Assembly (NCBI GenBank): GCA_021295695.1
Contig: JAGWBW010000042.1
Span: 22,824-69,896, forward strand
Source: Candidatus Latescibacterota bacterium
Lineage (GTDB): Bacteria > Latescibacterota > UBA2968
Length of the DNA: 47,073 nucleotides
Direction: 5' to 3'
In this document: positions 18,871 through 27,392 of the stretch, piece after piece
Layout: the number at the start of each line of letters is the position of its first letter
How positions within the stretch are numbered: position 1 is the first letter of the stretch
Made by a program: the position numbers and the translations under genes
Notes under the pieces: model-generated
Told to the model about the DNA's origin: nothing
What the model saw: only the letters and a program-made list of their open reading frames with translations
The model's database searches: none

Positions 18871-18912
18871 TAAAAACAAAAATGTAGTAAATGAGATATT
18901 GTCAACCGCATT
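18871..18912 (-). promoter_or_regulatory. Second copy of the TTGACAATATC element
   Basis: The minus strand reads GAAATGCGG, TTGACAATATCTC and TACTACATTTTTG, closely matching 17238-17283. It lies 35-76 bases upstream of the UPF0175 start, about the same distance as the first copy from the dehydratase start. It may be a shared promoter/operator, or the two copies may be direct repeats that bracket the three-gene module. Confidence 0.5.
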
Positions 18913-19013
18913 TCAAAATATCTCGCGCTGGGTGCTATGGAGAACTCCTGGAATAATTTGATTATTTGCGAGGTCGCGTTAAATTAGTGGCGTGTATAGA
19001 AACAGAGGTGTGT

Positions 19014-19241
19014 ATGAACTACAAAGATATTATTACCATTGAACCTGGAAAGAGAGGCGGAAAGCCTTGCATCAGAGGGATGAGAATAACTGTTTATGAT
19101 GTGCTTGATTATCTCGCATCTGGTATGACACACCAGGAAATTCTCAACGAATTTCTCTATCTACGGGAAGAGGACATATTGGCCTGCTTGAGTTATGCGG
19201 CAGGTCGAGAGCGCACTACACTGATAGTGGATCGCGGCTAA
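19014..19241 (+). CDS. DUF433-family antitoxin-like protein, tail within a repeat
   Basis: 75 residues with the DUF433 hallmark YKDIITIEPGKRGGKPCIRG followed by MRITVYDVLDYLASGM, a winged-helix protein that usually is the antitoxin of a DUF5615 (PIN-like) toxin. ATG 19014 has AGAGGTG upstream; an in-frame extension to 18966 is not typical of the family. The normal partner gene is missing: after the stop comes a hairpin repeat (19228-19260), and the last codons GTG GAT CGC GGC and the TAA stop belong to it. So the repeat, or the deletion that brought it, seems to have cut the toxin away. A close paralogue lies at 29660. Confidence 0.87.
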   Translation: MNYKDIITIEPGKRGGKPCIRGMRITVYDVLDYLASGMTHQEILNEFLYLREEDILACLSYAAGRERTTLIVDRG

Positions 19242-19260
19242 AAGCCTGCCGCGATGACGG
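19228..19260. repeat. ATCGCGGC...GCCGCGAT hairpin repeat covering the DUF433 stop
   Basis: A second copy of the element at 5422-5454: TGGATCGCGGCT, a slightly different loop (TAAAAGCCT as loop core), GCCGCGATGACGG. The 8-base stem is perfect. It holds the last codons and the stop of the preceding DUF433 gene. Confidence 0.78.
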
Positions 19261-19296
19261 CGTTGTTGATGGGGTTGATTGATGCCTATAACACCC

Positions 19297-20637
19297 CTAC
19301 CATCCCGATCCCACATCTGCCGCGGTTAAAGGACCGCCGTCCTCCATCTCCGTCGGGAACTCAACGCAACCAATCGTCTTCCGCTCGCCCCGGGAATGCC
19401 CCAAAACATCCGTCGTTATATCCGGATAATCCCCTTCGGCATTGCCAATCAGACCACTGGATTCTCCCGGTGCAACAACGCCATTCGGCAGATAATCCAT
19501 ATCGACCTTCCCAGTTTTTATTCCATCCCGAGCGGGCATACCCAAATCCCCATCCGTCACATTCCCCTCCCACGTCCAATTTACCGGCTCATCATCCTGC
19601 ACCAACCGCACAGTCTTGAGACCCGAGGTCTCCTGTACATCGGGTCTCCCCAACACAAAAGCGTTATTCGCAATCACACAATCCTTAGGCGCTGTACCAT
19701 TGGGATACCTGCTGTGATTTAGACCCACATCCATCGCCGGACTACATCCCACAAACGTATTAAACGCAATCAGCGCCCGCTCCACCCGCACATAGAGATC
19801 ATCCGATGCCCCATCCATCATACCCACGCCAAACGCATTGAGCGAATGGAACAAATTATTCACCACAACCTGATCCGCCCCCTGCAAGCGCACACCGCCA
19901 GCCCGGCGTTCGCCCTCGCCAAAAAAGAAATTTTCAGACACCACATTGCCATCTCCATGCCGAAGCACCAGCGCCCCCCGGCAATCGCGAAACGTATTTC
20001 TGCGGAGAATATTGCCATTGGACTTCACAGAAATAATCTCCGCCTCCCCATTACAACGCTCAAAAAGATTGTACTCAATCACTGTCTCACAATCGCCCGG
20101 CTCCGGATCGTACGGATTCCCCTCCGTAATAAGCTGAAGCGTCTCGTACCCATTACTCTCCTTGCCATCCGGAACATCCACAAAATAATTGTGATGAACA
20201 TGGTGCCTCTCGCCCTGATTCTGCACATAAACCTGCATCAATTGGCAACCGCGCGTCTCCTCGAGGTTATTGGTCTTATTCTCAAACCGGCAGCGATCAA
20301 TCTCGACCTCCCGGCTCTCTGCCCTCACCCGTATCCACTTGCCAACCTGCACATCCGTCATCACACAGCGACTTATGCGACAACCCCTCCCCCGAATTTC
20401 CACACTCCCCTTCTCCACAAAGTGCAGCCCCACAAAACTGATATAATCTCCCACCACCAGTAACGGCGCCTTTACAACCGCCCGCCCCATATTCTCAGCC
20501 CGAATAACAATCGGATGATCTGCGGTTCCCCTTGCCGCGAGCTTGCACCTCTCACCATCATACACGCCATCGGCCAGCGCAATCACATCGCCCGGCTGTG
20601 CGTTAGCCACCCGCGCTTCGAGTTCAGATAGAGTCAT
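19297..20637 (-). CDS. Polysaccharide lyase family 6-like (alginate lyase/chondroitinase B type)
   Basis: A right-handed parallel beta-helix that cleaves uronate polysaccharides by beta-elimination. The sequence runs from the N-terminal strand VIALADGVYDGER through repeated coils of the type IVIRAENM and VEIDRCRFEN to the catalytic segment NGEAEIISVKSNGN (Lys205) and GALVLRHGDGN (Arg226), which match the Lys/Arg pair and the preceding metal-binding Asn and Glu residues of PL6. 446 residues, single domain. No signal peptide: the start begins at once with the first strand, so it may act inside the cell on imported oligomers, or the start is further upstream than visible. The stop of the esterase gene upstream is 1 base before this start, so the two are coupled. 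Whether alginate, dermatan or chondroitin is the substrate is open. Confidence 0.88.
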   Translation of the reverse strand: MTLSELEARVANAQPGDVIALADGVYDGERCKLAARGTADHPIVIRAENMGRAVVKAPLLVVGDYISFVGLHFVEKGSVEIRGRGCRISRCVMTDVQVGKWIRVRAESREVEIDRCRFENKTNNLEETRGCQLMQVYVQNQGERHHVHHNYFVDVPDGKESNGYETLQLITEGNPYDPEPGDCETVIEYNLFERCNGEAEIISVKSNGNILRRNTFRDCRGALVLRHGDGNVVSENFFFGEGERRAGGVRLQGADQVVVNNLFHSLNAFGVGMMDGASDDLYVRVERALIAFNTFVGCSPAMDVGLNHSRYPNGTAPKDCVIANNAFVLGRPDVQETSGLKTVRLVQDDEPVNWTWEGNVTDGDLGMPARDGIKTGKVDMDYLPNGVVAPGESSGLIGNAEGDYPDITTDVLGHSRGERKTIGCVEFPTEMEDGGPLTAADVGSGW

Positions 20638-20638
20638 C

Positions 20639-21595
20639 TTATTTCGCCTTTAACACACGATTAAAAAAAGCTTCACGGGCGGGTTCGGTAAACGCGATAT
20701 TGCGCTGAAAAGAACCGTGCCCACTGTCGTCGCCCAGGAGAATATAACTGACATTTTTGGCACCGGCTTCTCGCAGTGCTTTGACAAGCTTATCCGAATG
20801 ATAGACGCCAACCGTGCGATCAGACATTGAATGGACGAGCAAAATAGGCGGCGCCTCGGCCGAGGCATAAGTCACAGGAGAAACTTTGGCGCGAACCTCT
20901 TCGGATTCCAGTCTAAGCTCATTTTTGCGAGGGGGACGCGCTGACTGCTGATTGCGTTGGCGGTCACTCATAGCAGACAGGAAGTCAGTCGGCGTAGCAC
21001 TCGCCACAACAGCCTGAACCATACTGGAATATTCCTGGTAGGGACCATCGCCTTCGAGCTTGGCTGAAGGCGGACAAACACCGAGCATAACAGCCAAATG
21101 CGCGCCAGCGGAATTTCCACTCGCACCAATCCGTTCCGGATCAATATTGTACTCCTCGGCATGGGCGCGCAACCAGCGCACCGCATTCTTCACATCCTCA
21201 ACACACGCGGTAATAGGTGCTTCATCGAGCATCCGATAGTTGACCGTCACACAAACATAGCCCTTATCTGCATAACTGATAGTAGGACGCAGAAAACCTC
21301 CCCGGCGTTTATCCCCACCTCTCCACCCACCGCCATGGATAAACACAAGGGCAGGACGGAGAGACTCCCCGCGCTCTGTGGGCATCGCAAGATCGAGTTT
21401 CCATGCCTCGTTGCCCTCGCGATACGCAATATCGGGAATAAAAGTCACACCTTCGGGTACCTGTTCCATAATTTGCTCCACGGTAATTGTGCGTTGCTGC
21501 CGGCGTTGGTTTTGTTGCTGTGGCTGTTGTGGTTGCTGAGCATCAACAGATTGAAACAGCAAAACAACGAACAGAAAACTGATAAATTTGGACAT
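20639..21595 (-). CDS. Secreted alpha/beta hydrolase (esterase, BD-FAE type)
   Basis: A signal peptide (MSKFISFLFVVLLFQSVDA) and a Gln-rich linker precede an alpha/beta hydrolase with the HGGG oxyanion motif (ALVFIHGGGWRGGDKRRGG), the nucleophile elbow GASGNSAGAHLA (Ser), the acid in LVHSMSDRTVG (Asp), and the His in GDDSGHGSF. This is the pattern of polysaccharide-deacetylating or feruloyl esterase-like enzymes. 318 residues, complete. AAGGAGGG lies before the ATG. It is directly followed by the PL6-like gene (1 base), which supports a shared role in polysaccharide breakdown, e.g. removing acetyl groups so the lyase can act; this link is inference. Confidence 0.9.
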   Translation of the reverse strand: MSKFISFLFVVLLFQSVDAQQPQQPQQQNQRRQQRTITVEQIMEQVPEGVTFIPDIAYREGNEAWKLDLAMPTERGESLRPALVFIHGGGWRGGDKRRGGFLRPTISYADKGYVCVTVNYRMLDEAPITACVEDVKNAVRWLRAHAEEYNIDPERIGASGNSAGAHLAVMLGVCPPSAKLEGDGPYQEYSSMVQAVVASATPTDFLSAMSDRQRNQQSARPPRKNELRLESEEVRAKVSPVTYASAEAPPILLVHSMSDRTVGVYHSDKLVKALREAGAKNVSYILLGDDSGHGSFQRNIAFTEPAREAFFNRVLKAK

Positions 21596-21617
21596 AGAAC
21601 CCTCCTTGTTTGAGTCC

Positions 21618-24509
21618 TCACTTCAATTCTTCGCGTATCTGCGCGAGCGCGCGTTGCACCCGTGTAAAATTCGGCCTTAATGCGAGCGCCTTCTCCAAAT
21701 AGGGAACAGCCTCTCGCAACCTCCCTGCCTGTGCCAGAGCCGTACCCAGATCGGCATACGTATCGGGCCTATCTGGATGCAAGCGAATCGCATCCTTGTA
21801 GTGCTGAATCGCTTCATCAAAGCGCCCCAGCCTGTGAAGCGCCATAGCAATACCATTTTGCGACAGCGCATTATCCGGATGATAGCGAATCGCATCCTCA
21901 TAATAGCGAACCGCATCTTCAAGCCGTCCCGCGCGGTGAAACGCCACAGCCCGTCCATTCAGCGCGCGTGCATCTGCGGGATCGAGTTGCAAAACCCGTG
22001 CATAGTGTCTTTCTGCATCCTGCAAGCGACCCAGTTGCATCATCGCATCGGCAAACATGCGATGCGCATCCAGATACTCGGGAAGTCGGCGAATCGCCTC
22101 GGCACAAAGCGTTGCAATACGTCTGTGTTCTCTCGCGGGAATCAAATCCGACGCCTCGCGAACAAAAACGCGCGCAGCGATCTCCCTCAAATTTTTATTT
22201 TGAACATCCGCAATACGCGCATCCACCTCGCCCGGTATCAGCGTATCAATAGAATCGCGATATTGATACAGCATCTCCGCAAACGCAAACTCATCGCTCC
22301 CCTCATTCTGAACCGTCTCGTAGTCCAGAATCGGTCGGTCATCCCAATACACATCCGCCTCAACCGTCGCAGAAGCCAGACCCTCCGCCCCCATCAAATA
22401 ACCACCCCAAAAAACATGCGGCTGATTGAGAGAATATTCCACCCCACCCCAGTGACTGTATTGCAGATCCGCATGAACCTCCTCATCCATCCCCAACAGT
22501 TTCCCCTCGGCAATATTAAAAACATCATCCGCCGCACCAATAAGCAAAAGCTCAGACGTATTATACCACAAAACACTCTGCGGAAAAACCGTCAAAAAAC
22601 TGCGCACAACACCGCGGAACTGGTCCTCCGTCAGAAAACGCAGGGGCACAAACTGAACCAGATACCCGCCCGACGTCAGGCGTTCTCGGGCGCGCGCATA
22701 GAAATCAACCGTATAAAAAAACGCCACACCCGGACGGGACACCTCGCCAAGCTCAAGCGAAATAATATCATACGTCGCCGCAGTATGGCGCAAAAAATTG
22801 CGCCCATCTTCAGAAATAATCTCCACGCGCGGATCGCCCATCCACTCCGTGTCAAAATATTCCCGAATAAAAGGAAAAAGCGCAGGCTCAATATCCACAC
22901 ACGCCAGAAGCTCAATGGGATACATCAAAAAACGACTAACCGTCTGCCCTGTACCAGCCCCCACAACAACGACCCGTTTGGGATTCGGATGCAAAAGCAT
23001 CGGCACATGCGCGGCCATAATCTGATGGTTCTTTTTATTCCCGCCCTGCCACCAGCGATCAATCTCCAACTCCAGATCATCCTCCCGCCGGACAACCGCC
23101 ATATTCGCGCCATAACCCTCTCGGAACGCCACGAGATCCCGTCCCTCACCGATAAAATCCGCAGGCACCTGCGTCTGGGAAAAATACGGAATCCCCAGAT
23201 AGACCAGAACCGCGACCAACGCAGCCGCATATTTGAACACGCGATATCTTCCATCCAGCAAAAACCATGCAGAAATACCGATGGCGAGATTCGCGCCCGT
23301 AATAAAAAACAGACTCTTCTCAAGACCAAAAAAGGGAATCCCCACAAAACCGATCAAAAGAGACCCGAGAATACCTCCAAGCGTATTCACCGCAATCAGA
23401 TTGCCAGCGATCCCAGACGTATATTCCGCATCGCGAATTACCAGACGAATCGCAAGCGGAAAAGCCGCGCCACTCAACACAGCAGGAGGCAAAAGCACCG
23501 CAAAATAGATATACAGATCACTGCCCAATCCTCGCCATGCCTCGGGCGAAAGCATCAAAAGAGCCAGCACAATAAGACCCGTCGCAATCTGAAACGCGCC
23601 AAAATAATACGCCCGCCTGTCTGTCCTATCGGAAAACTGAGCAGCCAAAACACTCCCCAAAACCAACCCAACCAACACAACACTCAACGCCAGCGTATAA
23701 GTATAAACCGTATTATTAATAAGAAGCCCGAGATACCGCACCCACAGCACCTCGGCACCCAAAGCCACAAATCCAATCGCAAAAAACAGAACAAATACAA
23801 TCCTGCTCCGAGGAAGCCTGCCACTCACACCGCGGGACGCCACCGGGGAAGGAAACACATCCTCCCGCGCAATAGACAGCGCGCGAACAACAAGACCACT
23901 CAGAATATTGCACACAACACCGATATAGATCGCACCGCGCAGCCCCAGATCCGGCAAAAAAACAAACCCCGCAGCCGCGCAACCCAACGCAGCCCCCAGG
24001 GTATTGACACCGTAGAGAAGACCAACCGCGCGCGCAATCGTGCCGCTATTGCGCGAATACTGACGACAAAAAAGAGGAAGCGTGCCACCCATCAGAACAG
24101 TGGGCGGCAGGACGACGAGCGCAACGAGAAGAAGACGGGTAGTGAACCGCAGGAAGGGATCATCGCTCAAAATTCTATACGCGATGCCATAGAGAAAATC
24201 TGCAAAATCAAACGCATAAGGACTGATCAACGCCAGAAGACCCAGACCAATTTCGATATACGCAAAGAGAATAAGCGGTCGGGAAGTTCGCTGACCGATA
24301 CGCCCAAAAAGATACGCCCCAATAGCCAGACCCAGAAAAAAAACCGCCAGAACCGCGCTAACCGCAAAAGTCGTTGACCCAAACAAAAGCGCGGCCTGCC
24401 GTATCCAGGCAACCTCGTAAACCAGCCCGGCAAACCCCGACAAAAAAAAACATATCAGCGCGGCGATATGCTGCGTGGTTCGCGTCGATTTCCCAGTGCG
24501 TTTACTCAC
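21618..24509 (-). CDS. Membrane-embedded spermidine synthase-like protein with TPR tail
   Basis: 963 residues. Residues 1-445 have two blocks of about six membrane helices each (first LICFFLSGFAGLVYEVAWIRQ, typical of the fused transporter-like spermidine synthases). Residues about 450-700 form a SpeE-like Rossmann domain (VVVVGAGTGQTVSRFL; EIISEDGRNFLRHTAATYDIISLEL). Residues about 790-963 are TPR repeats. The SAM motif GAGTGQT and the acidic EDGRNF are kept, but whether it makes polyamines is unknown; the family is often of unassigned function. The start codon is GTG with no visible ribosome site; TATAAT lies 5 bases upstream, so the mRNA may be leaderless. The gene ends 23 bases before the esterase gene. 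Confidence 0.88.
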   Translation of the reverse strand: MSKRTGKSTRTTQHIAALICFFLSGFAGLVYEVAWIRQAALLFGSTTFAVSAVLAVFFLGLAIGAYLFGRIGQRTSRPLILFAYIEIGLGLLALISPYAFDFADFLYGIAYRILSDDPFLRFTTRLLLVALVVLPPTVLMGGTLPLFCRQYSRNSGTIARAVGLLYGVNTLGAALGCAAAGFVFLPDLGLRGAIYIGVVCNILSGLVVRALSIAREDVFPSPVASRGVSGRLPRSRIVFVLFFAIGFVALGAEVLWVRYLGLLINNTVYTYTLALSVVLVGLVLGSVLAAQFSDRTDRRAYYFGAFQIATGLIVLALLMLSPEAWRGLGSDLYIYFAVLLPPAVLSGAAFPLAIRLVIRDAEYTSGIAGNLIAVNTLGGILGSLLIGFVGIPFFGLEKSLFFITGANLAIGISAWFLLDGRYRVFKYAAALVAVLVYLGIPYFSQTQVPADFIGEGRDLVAFREGYGANMAVVRREDDLELEIDRWWQGGNKKNHQIMAAHVPMLLHPNPKRVVVVGAGTGQTVSRFLMYPIELLACVDIEPALFPFIREYFDTEWMGDPRVEIISEDGRNFLRHTAATYDIISLELGEVSRPGVAFFYTVDFYARARERLTSGGYLVQFVPLRFLTEDQFRGVVRSFLTVFPQSVLWYNTSELLLIGAADDVFNIAEGKLLGMDEEVHADLQYSHWGGVEYSLNQPHVFWGGYLMGAEGLASATVEADVYWDDRPILDYETVQNEGSDEFAFAEMLYQYRDSIDTLIPGEVDARIADVQNKNLREIAARVFVREASDLIPAREHRRIATLCAEAIRRLPEYLDAHRMFADAMMQLGRLQDAERHYARVLQLDPADARALNGRAVAFHRAGRLEDAVRYYEDAIRYHPDNALSQNGIAMALHRLGRFDEAIQHYKDAIRLHPDRPDTYADLGTALAQAGRLREAVPYLEKALALRPNFTRVQRALAQIREELK

Positions 24510-24514
24510 GTCAG

Positions 24515-24543
24515 ATTATACTTTCAATTTTTGAGTTTGCCAC
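24515..24543 (-). promoter_or_regulatory. Possible promoter for a leaderless message
   Basis: The minus strand has a perfect TATAAT (24515-24520) with GTGGCA 17 bases before it, and the GTG start of the long membrane protein only 5 bases after. Transcription from this -10 would start at or next to the GTG. No ribosome-binding site is present. Confidence 0.45.
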
Positions 24544-24559
24544 TGCCCTGTAAAAACAA

Positions 24560-26191
24560 TCACCCATTTTCCAACCCTGCCGCGTGACGACCTGCTTTGG
24601 GATCACCCGCCGCGTAATATCTGCCCTCTTCTCGATTGACATAAACCATAACAGGCGTCGCAATATTAGATGATTTCGCCTCAACCTGATGTCCCCGTCT
24701 GGCGAGATCGTCCTGCACATCCTGACCTATCCCATCGTTCAGCGTCAACGACCCGGCCTGTTTGAACGTCTGCTCGCGAATGGGATTGGGATCAAAAGAA
24801 TCGCAATGATGTGCCGTAGCAAAACGGGGCGCAGTAACAGCCTCTTCCGGCATAATCCCAAACTCGACAAAATCCAACAACAAATTCAAAGTCGCCTGAT
24901 CCTGCAAATCCCCTCCCGCAACACTAATACCCAGAATCGGCTGCCCATCTTTCAGCACCAGCGTAGGCGTCAGCGTAATGCGCGGGCGTTTCCCCGGCTG
25001 GATACAATTCGGATGACCCGCCGTCGTATTCAGACTCCGCAGGCGATTGCCATAAGTAACACCCGTACTCCCCCCATCAATCGTGGGCCGGTGAACATTG
25101 GCACTCGGCGTAGCCGCGACAACATTGCCCCAGCGGTCAGCCACCACACAAGTCGTCGTACCCCCCGTACCCGGACGGAACACACCGCCTTCTTTAACCG
25201 GCTGCATCAGATACGGATCCCCCGGACGCGCCTCAAGAGAAGCCGTCTGCATATCGATAAGCGGCACGCGCAGATCCGTGTACGCATCGGAAAGCAACCC
25301 ACCCAGAGGCACGCCCGAAAAATCGGGATCGGCATAATACGCATCGCGGTCCGCCATCGCGAGCTTGATCGCTTCCGTAACCACATGAATATAATCCGCC
25401 GAACAATGACCCATCGCTTTGACATCAAATTTCTCAAGCAAGCGCAACGCCTGACACAAATATGGACCCTGCGTCCACGGCCCGCATTTGCAAACCGTGT
25501 ACCCCCGATAAGAAACCGTCACCGGATCTTCAATCGTCGTAATATGCGTCGCCAGATCTTCCCGCCGCAAAAAGCCCCCCTTTGCGACATAAAAAGCCTC
25601 AAGCTCCTCGGCAATATCATTGCGATACGTATTCCGCCCGTAAAAGCGATCCGAGGCAGCTTGCAACTTCTCCTCCCGACTCCCCGACGCGAGGTGCTCT
25701 TCCTCAATTAGTTTTCGCAAAGTCCTCGCAAGATTGGGATGCCAGTCATCCTCCCCCGCATCCAGCAGAGCAAGCACAGGCGCAATAATCTCTTCAAACG
25801 ACATCGTACCGTATCGCTTAAGCGTCGTAATACACAAATCCACAACCGACGGCACCGGCGCCATCTTCATATCGCCATCGCCTGGAATACCGTTCTTCAT
25901 ATACCAATCAATCGCCTCCTGAGACCGCGGCGCCCGCCCCTGTCCACTCAGCGACTTTACCTCCGAAGTCTCAGCACTAAAAATAAGAAGCGGAACCTCC
26001 CCGCCAATCGAACACGCACCGTGATCCGTGACATTCAGCGCAAAAATAGTCGCAGCGGCTGCATCGGCCGCATTGCCACCCCTATCCAAAATCTCAATAC
26101 CCGCTGCCACAGCACCTGCACCCCCCGCCGCAACAATACCCGTCTTACTCTCAGCCTTCCATCCAATCTGTCCCACATCTATACTGGACAT
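24560..26191 (-). CDS. ggt: Gamma-glutamyltransferase (Ntn hydrolase family)
   Basis: A 543-residue member of the gamma-glutamyltranspeptidase family, which hydrolyses or transfers gamma-glutamyl groups and matures by self-cleavage. The N-terminus GIVAAGGAGAVAAGIEILDRGGNAADAAAAT and ACSIGGEVPLLIF are typical. The self-cleavage point should be the Thr run in GTGGTTTCVVADRWGNVVA, the new N-terminus being a Thr. The C-terminal GAITVAGGD-like segment reads LGISVAGGDLQDQATLNLL. There is no signal peptide, unlike periplasmic GGT, so it may be a cytoplasmic relative such as those in opine or cephalosporin-like metabolism. It is divergent from the small gene at 26258, with 66 bases between starts. 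Confidence 0.9.
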   Translation of the reverse strand: MSSIDVGQIGWKAESKTGIVAAGGAGAVAAGIEILDRGGNAADAAAATIFALNVTDHGACSIGGEVPLLIFSAETSEVKSLSGQGRAPRSQEAIDWYMKNGIPGDGDMKMAPVPSVVDLCITTLKRYGTMSFEEIIAPVLALLDAGEDDWHPNLARTLRKLIEEEHLASGSREEKLQAASDRFYGRNTYRNDIAEELEAFYVAKGGFLRREDLATHITTIEDPVTVSYRGYTVCKCGPWTQGPYLCQALRLLEKFDVKAMGHCSADYIHVVTEAIKLAMADRDAYYADPDFSGVPLGGLLSDAYTDLRVPLIDMQTASLEARPGDPYLMQPVKEGGVFRPGTGGTTTCVVADRWGNVVAATPSANVHRPTIDGGSTGVTYGNRLRSLNTTAGHPNCIQPGKRPRITLTPTLVLKDGQPILGISVAGGDLQDQATLNLLLDFVEFGIMPEEAVTAPRFATAHHCDSFDPNPIREQTFKQAGSLTLNDGIGQDVQDDLARRGHQVEAKSSNIATPVMVYVNREEGRYYAAGDPKAGRHAAGLENG

Positions 26192-26257
26192 AACGCGAAA
26201 CTCTGGCTTTATTTTCTAAGACAACGATTTTGTCGCAGCCTTCAAGGAGACATCATC

Positions 26258-26506
26258 ATGATCCTCGATTTAGATCAACTGATTGCGCCGTACTTCGACA
26301 AATATCCAAACGAATGGTTATTATTTGAAGCCACAGACACAGACGAGCACGATTGGCCCACCAAAGTGCAATTTGTCGCCCATGACCCGAGTCGTCAAGT
26401 GATTGCGAATATTGTAGTAGAAAAAAATTTAGATGATACTCTCGTTCGCTTTGCCGGTGATATCTTACCTAAAGGATGGCATGCAGCGTTATCGAACGCA
26501 TTATAG
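26258..26506 (+). CDS. Small hypothetical protein (82 aa)
   Basis: I do not recognise this family. The ATG at 26258 has CAAGGAGA 8 bases upstream, and a terminator follows at 26588, so it is an independent gene. The protein starts MILDLDQLIAPYFDKYPNEW, then LLFEATDTDEHDWPTKVQFVAHD, a pattern of one helix and three or four strands. There is no signal peptide or membrane segment. The longer in-frame reading to 25739 is antisense to the transferase gene and is rejected. Confidence 0.62.
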   Translation: MILDLDQLIAPYFDKYPNEWLLFEATDTDEHDWPTKVQFVAHDPSRQVIANIVVEKNLDDTLVRFAGDILPKGWHAALSNAL

Positions 26507-26587
26507 CATGATCCCTTAATGAATACAAAACAAACTCTGTTCCCTTAGACAGGTCCTTTCCTGTCCTAAAGAACGGGTATCAAACAC

Positions 26588-26618
26588 GCCCTCTGTGCGA
26601 TGCAGAGGGCTTTTTTTT
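26588..26618 (+). terminator. Rho-independent terminator
   Basis: GCCCTCTG, a 7-base loop and CAGAGGGC form a perfect 8-bp stem followed by eight T. It ends the small gene at 26258-26506, whose stop is 81 bases upstream, and isolates it from the SDR gene. Confidence 0.93.
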
Positions 26619-26676
26619 ATGCTACATTTTGACCACAACAAACAGATAGTCTCTCATCCCTATAGGAGGATTCAAA

Positions 26677-27378
26677 ATGTCCACACAAACAGCTCTCATC
26701 ACCGGTGCATCTCGCGGACTGGGCCTGGCACTCGCACGCGAACTCGCACAGCAAAACTGGCGACTGATCATCAACGCAAGAGGCGCAGAAGCACTTGAAG
26801 ACGCACGCAAAGAACTGGCAAAATGGACCGACGTCATCGCCATTGCCGGAGACGTAACAGACCCCAAACACCGGAAAGCTCTAACTCACGCAGCAAAAGA
26901 ACTCGGTGGCCTGAACGCCGTAATCAACAACGCGGGCATATTGGGACCGAGTCCCCAGCCCGAACTGCTCAATTACCCGCTCGATATTTTGGCAGACGTC
27001 TATCGCGCCAACGTAATCGCGCCTCTGGGCGTGCTCCAGGCGCTTCAACACACATTAAAATCAGATGCCCGCGTAATCAACATCACCAGCGATGCCGCTC
27101 GCGAAGCGTACCCCGGCTGGGGCGGATACGGCTCTTCTAAAGCCGCACTTGAACAACTCTCAAATGTACTCGCAGCAGAACGCCCCAACTGGCGCATCTA
27201 CTGGGTAGATCCCGGCGACATGCGAACGCAAATGCACCGCGAAGCATTCCCCTTTGAAGACATCAGCGACCGCCCCTTGCCAGAAACCAGTGTACCGGGA
27301 TTTATCGAACTCCTGGAAGGCGATTACCCCAGTGGACGCTACGCAGCACGCGAGCTACTCACCACCCCCGCAAACTAA
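26677..27378 (+). CDS. Short-chain dehydrogenase/reductase
   Basis: 233 residues. The nucleotide site is TGASRGLGLALARELA, the NAG motif is INNAGILG, and the catalytic Ser and YxxxK are in INITSDAAREAYPG and GYGSSKAAL. The cofactor (probably NADPH, from the basic residues after the second strand) and the substrate are not certain. TAGGAGG lies 6 bases before the ATG. It precedes the queA-like gene by 14 bases, so the two are probably one operon. Such an SDR-QueA pairing has no known pathway logic. Confidence 0.93.
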   Translation: MSTQTALITGASRGLGLALARELAQQNWRLIINARGAEALEDARKELAKWTDVIAIAGDVTDPKHRKALTHAAKELGGLNAVINNAGILGPSPQPELLNYPLDILADVYRANVIAPLGVLQALQHTLKSDARVINITSDAAREAYPGWGGYGSSKAALEQLSNVLAAERPNWRIYWVDPGDMRTQMHREAFPFEDISDRPLPETSVPGFIELLEGDYPSGRYAARELLTTPAN

Positions 27379-27392
27379 AAAGGAGACTTCTC

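Noticed and set aside
21777-24377. Very long antisense open frame on the plus strand opposite the membrane/TPR gene
   Set aside because: It is the complement of a gene with clear domains, has a composition of Arg/Asn/Lys/His typical of shadow frames, and no family pattern or ribosome site.
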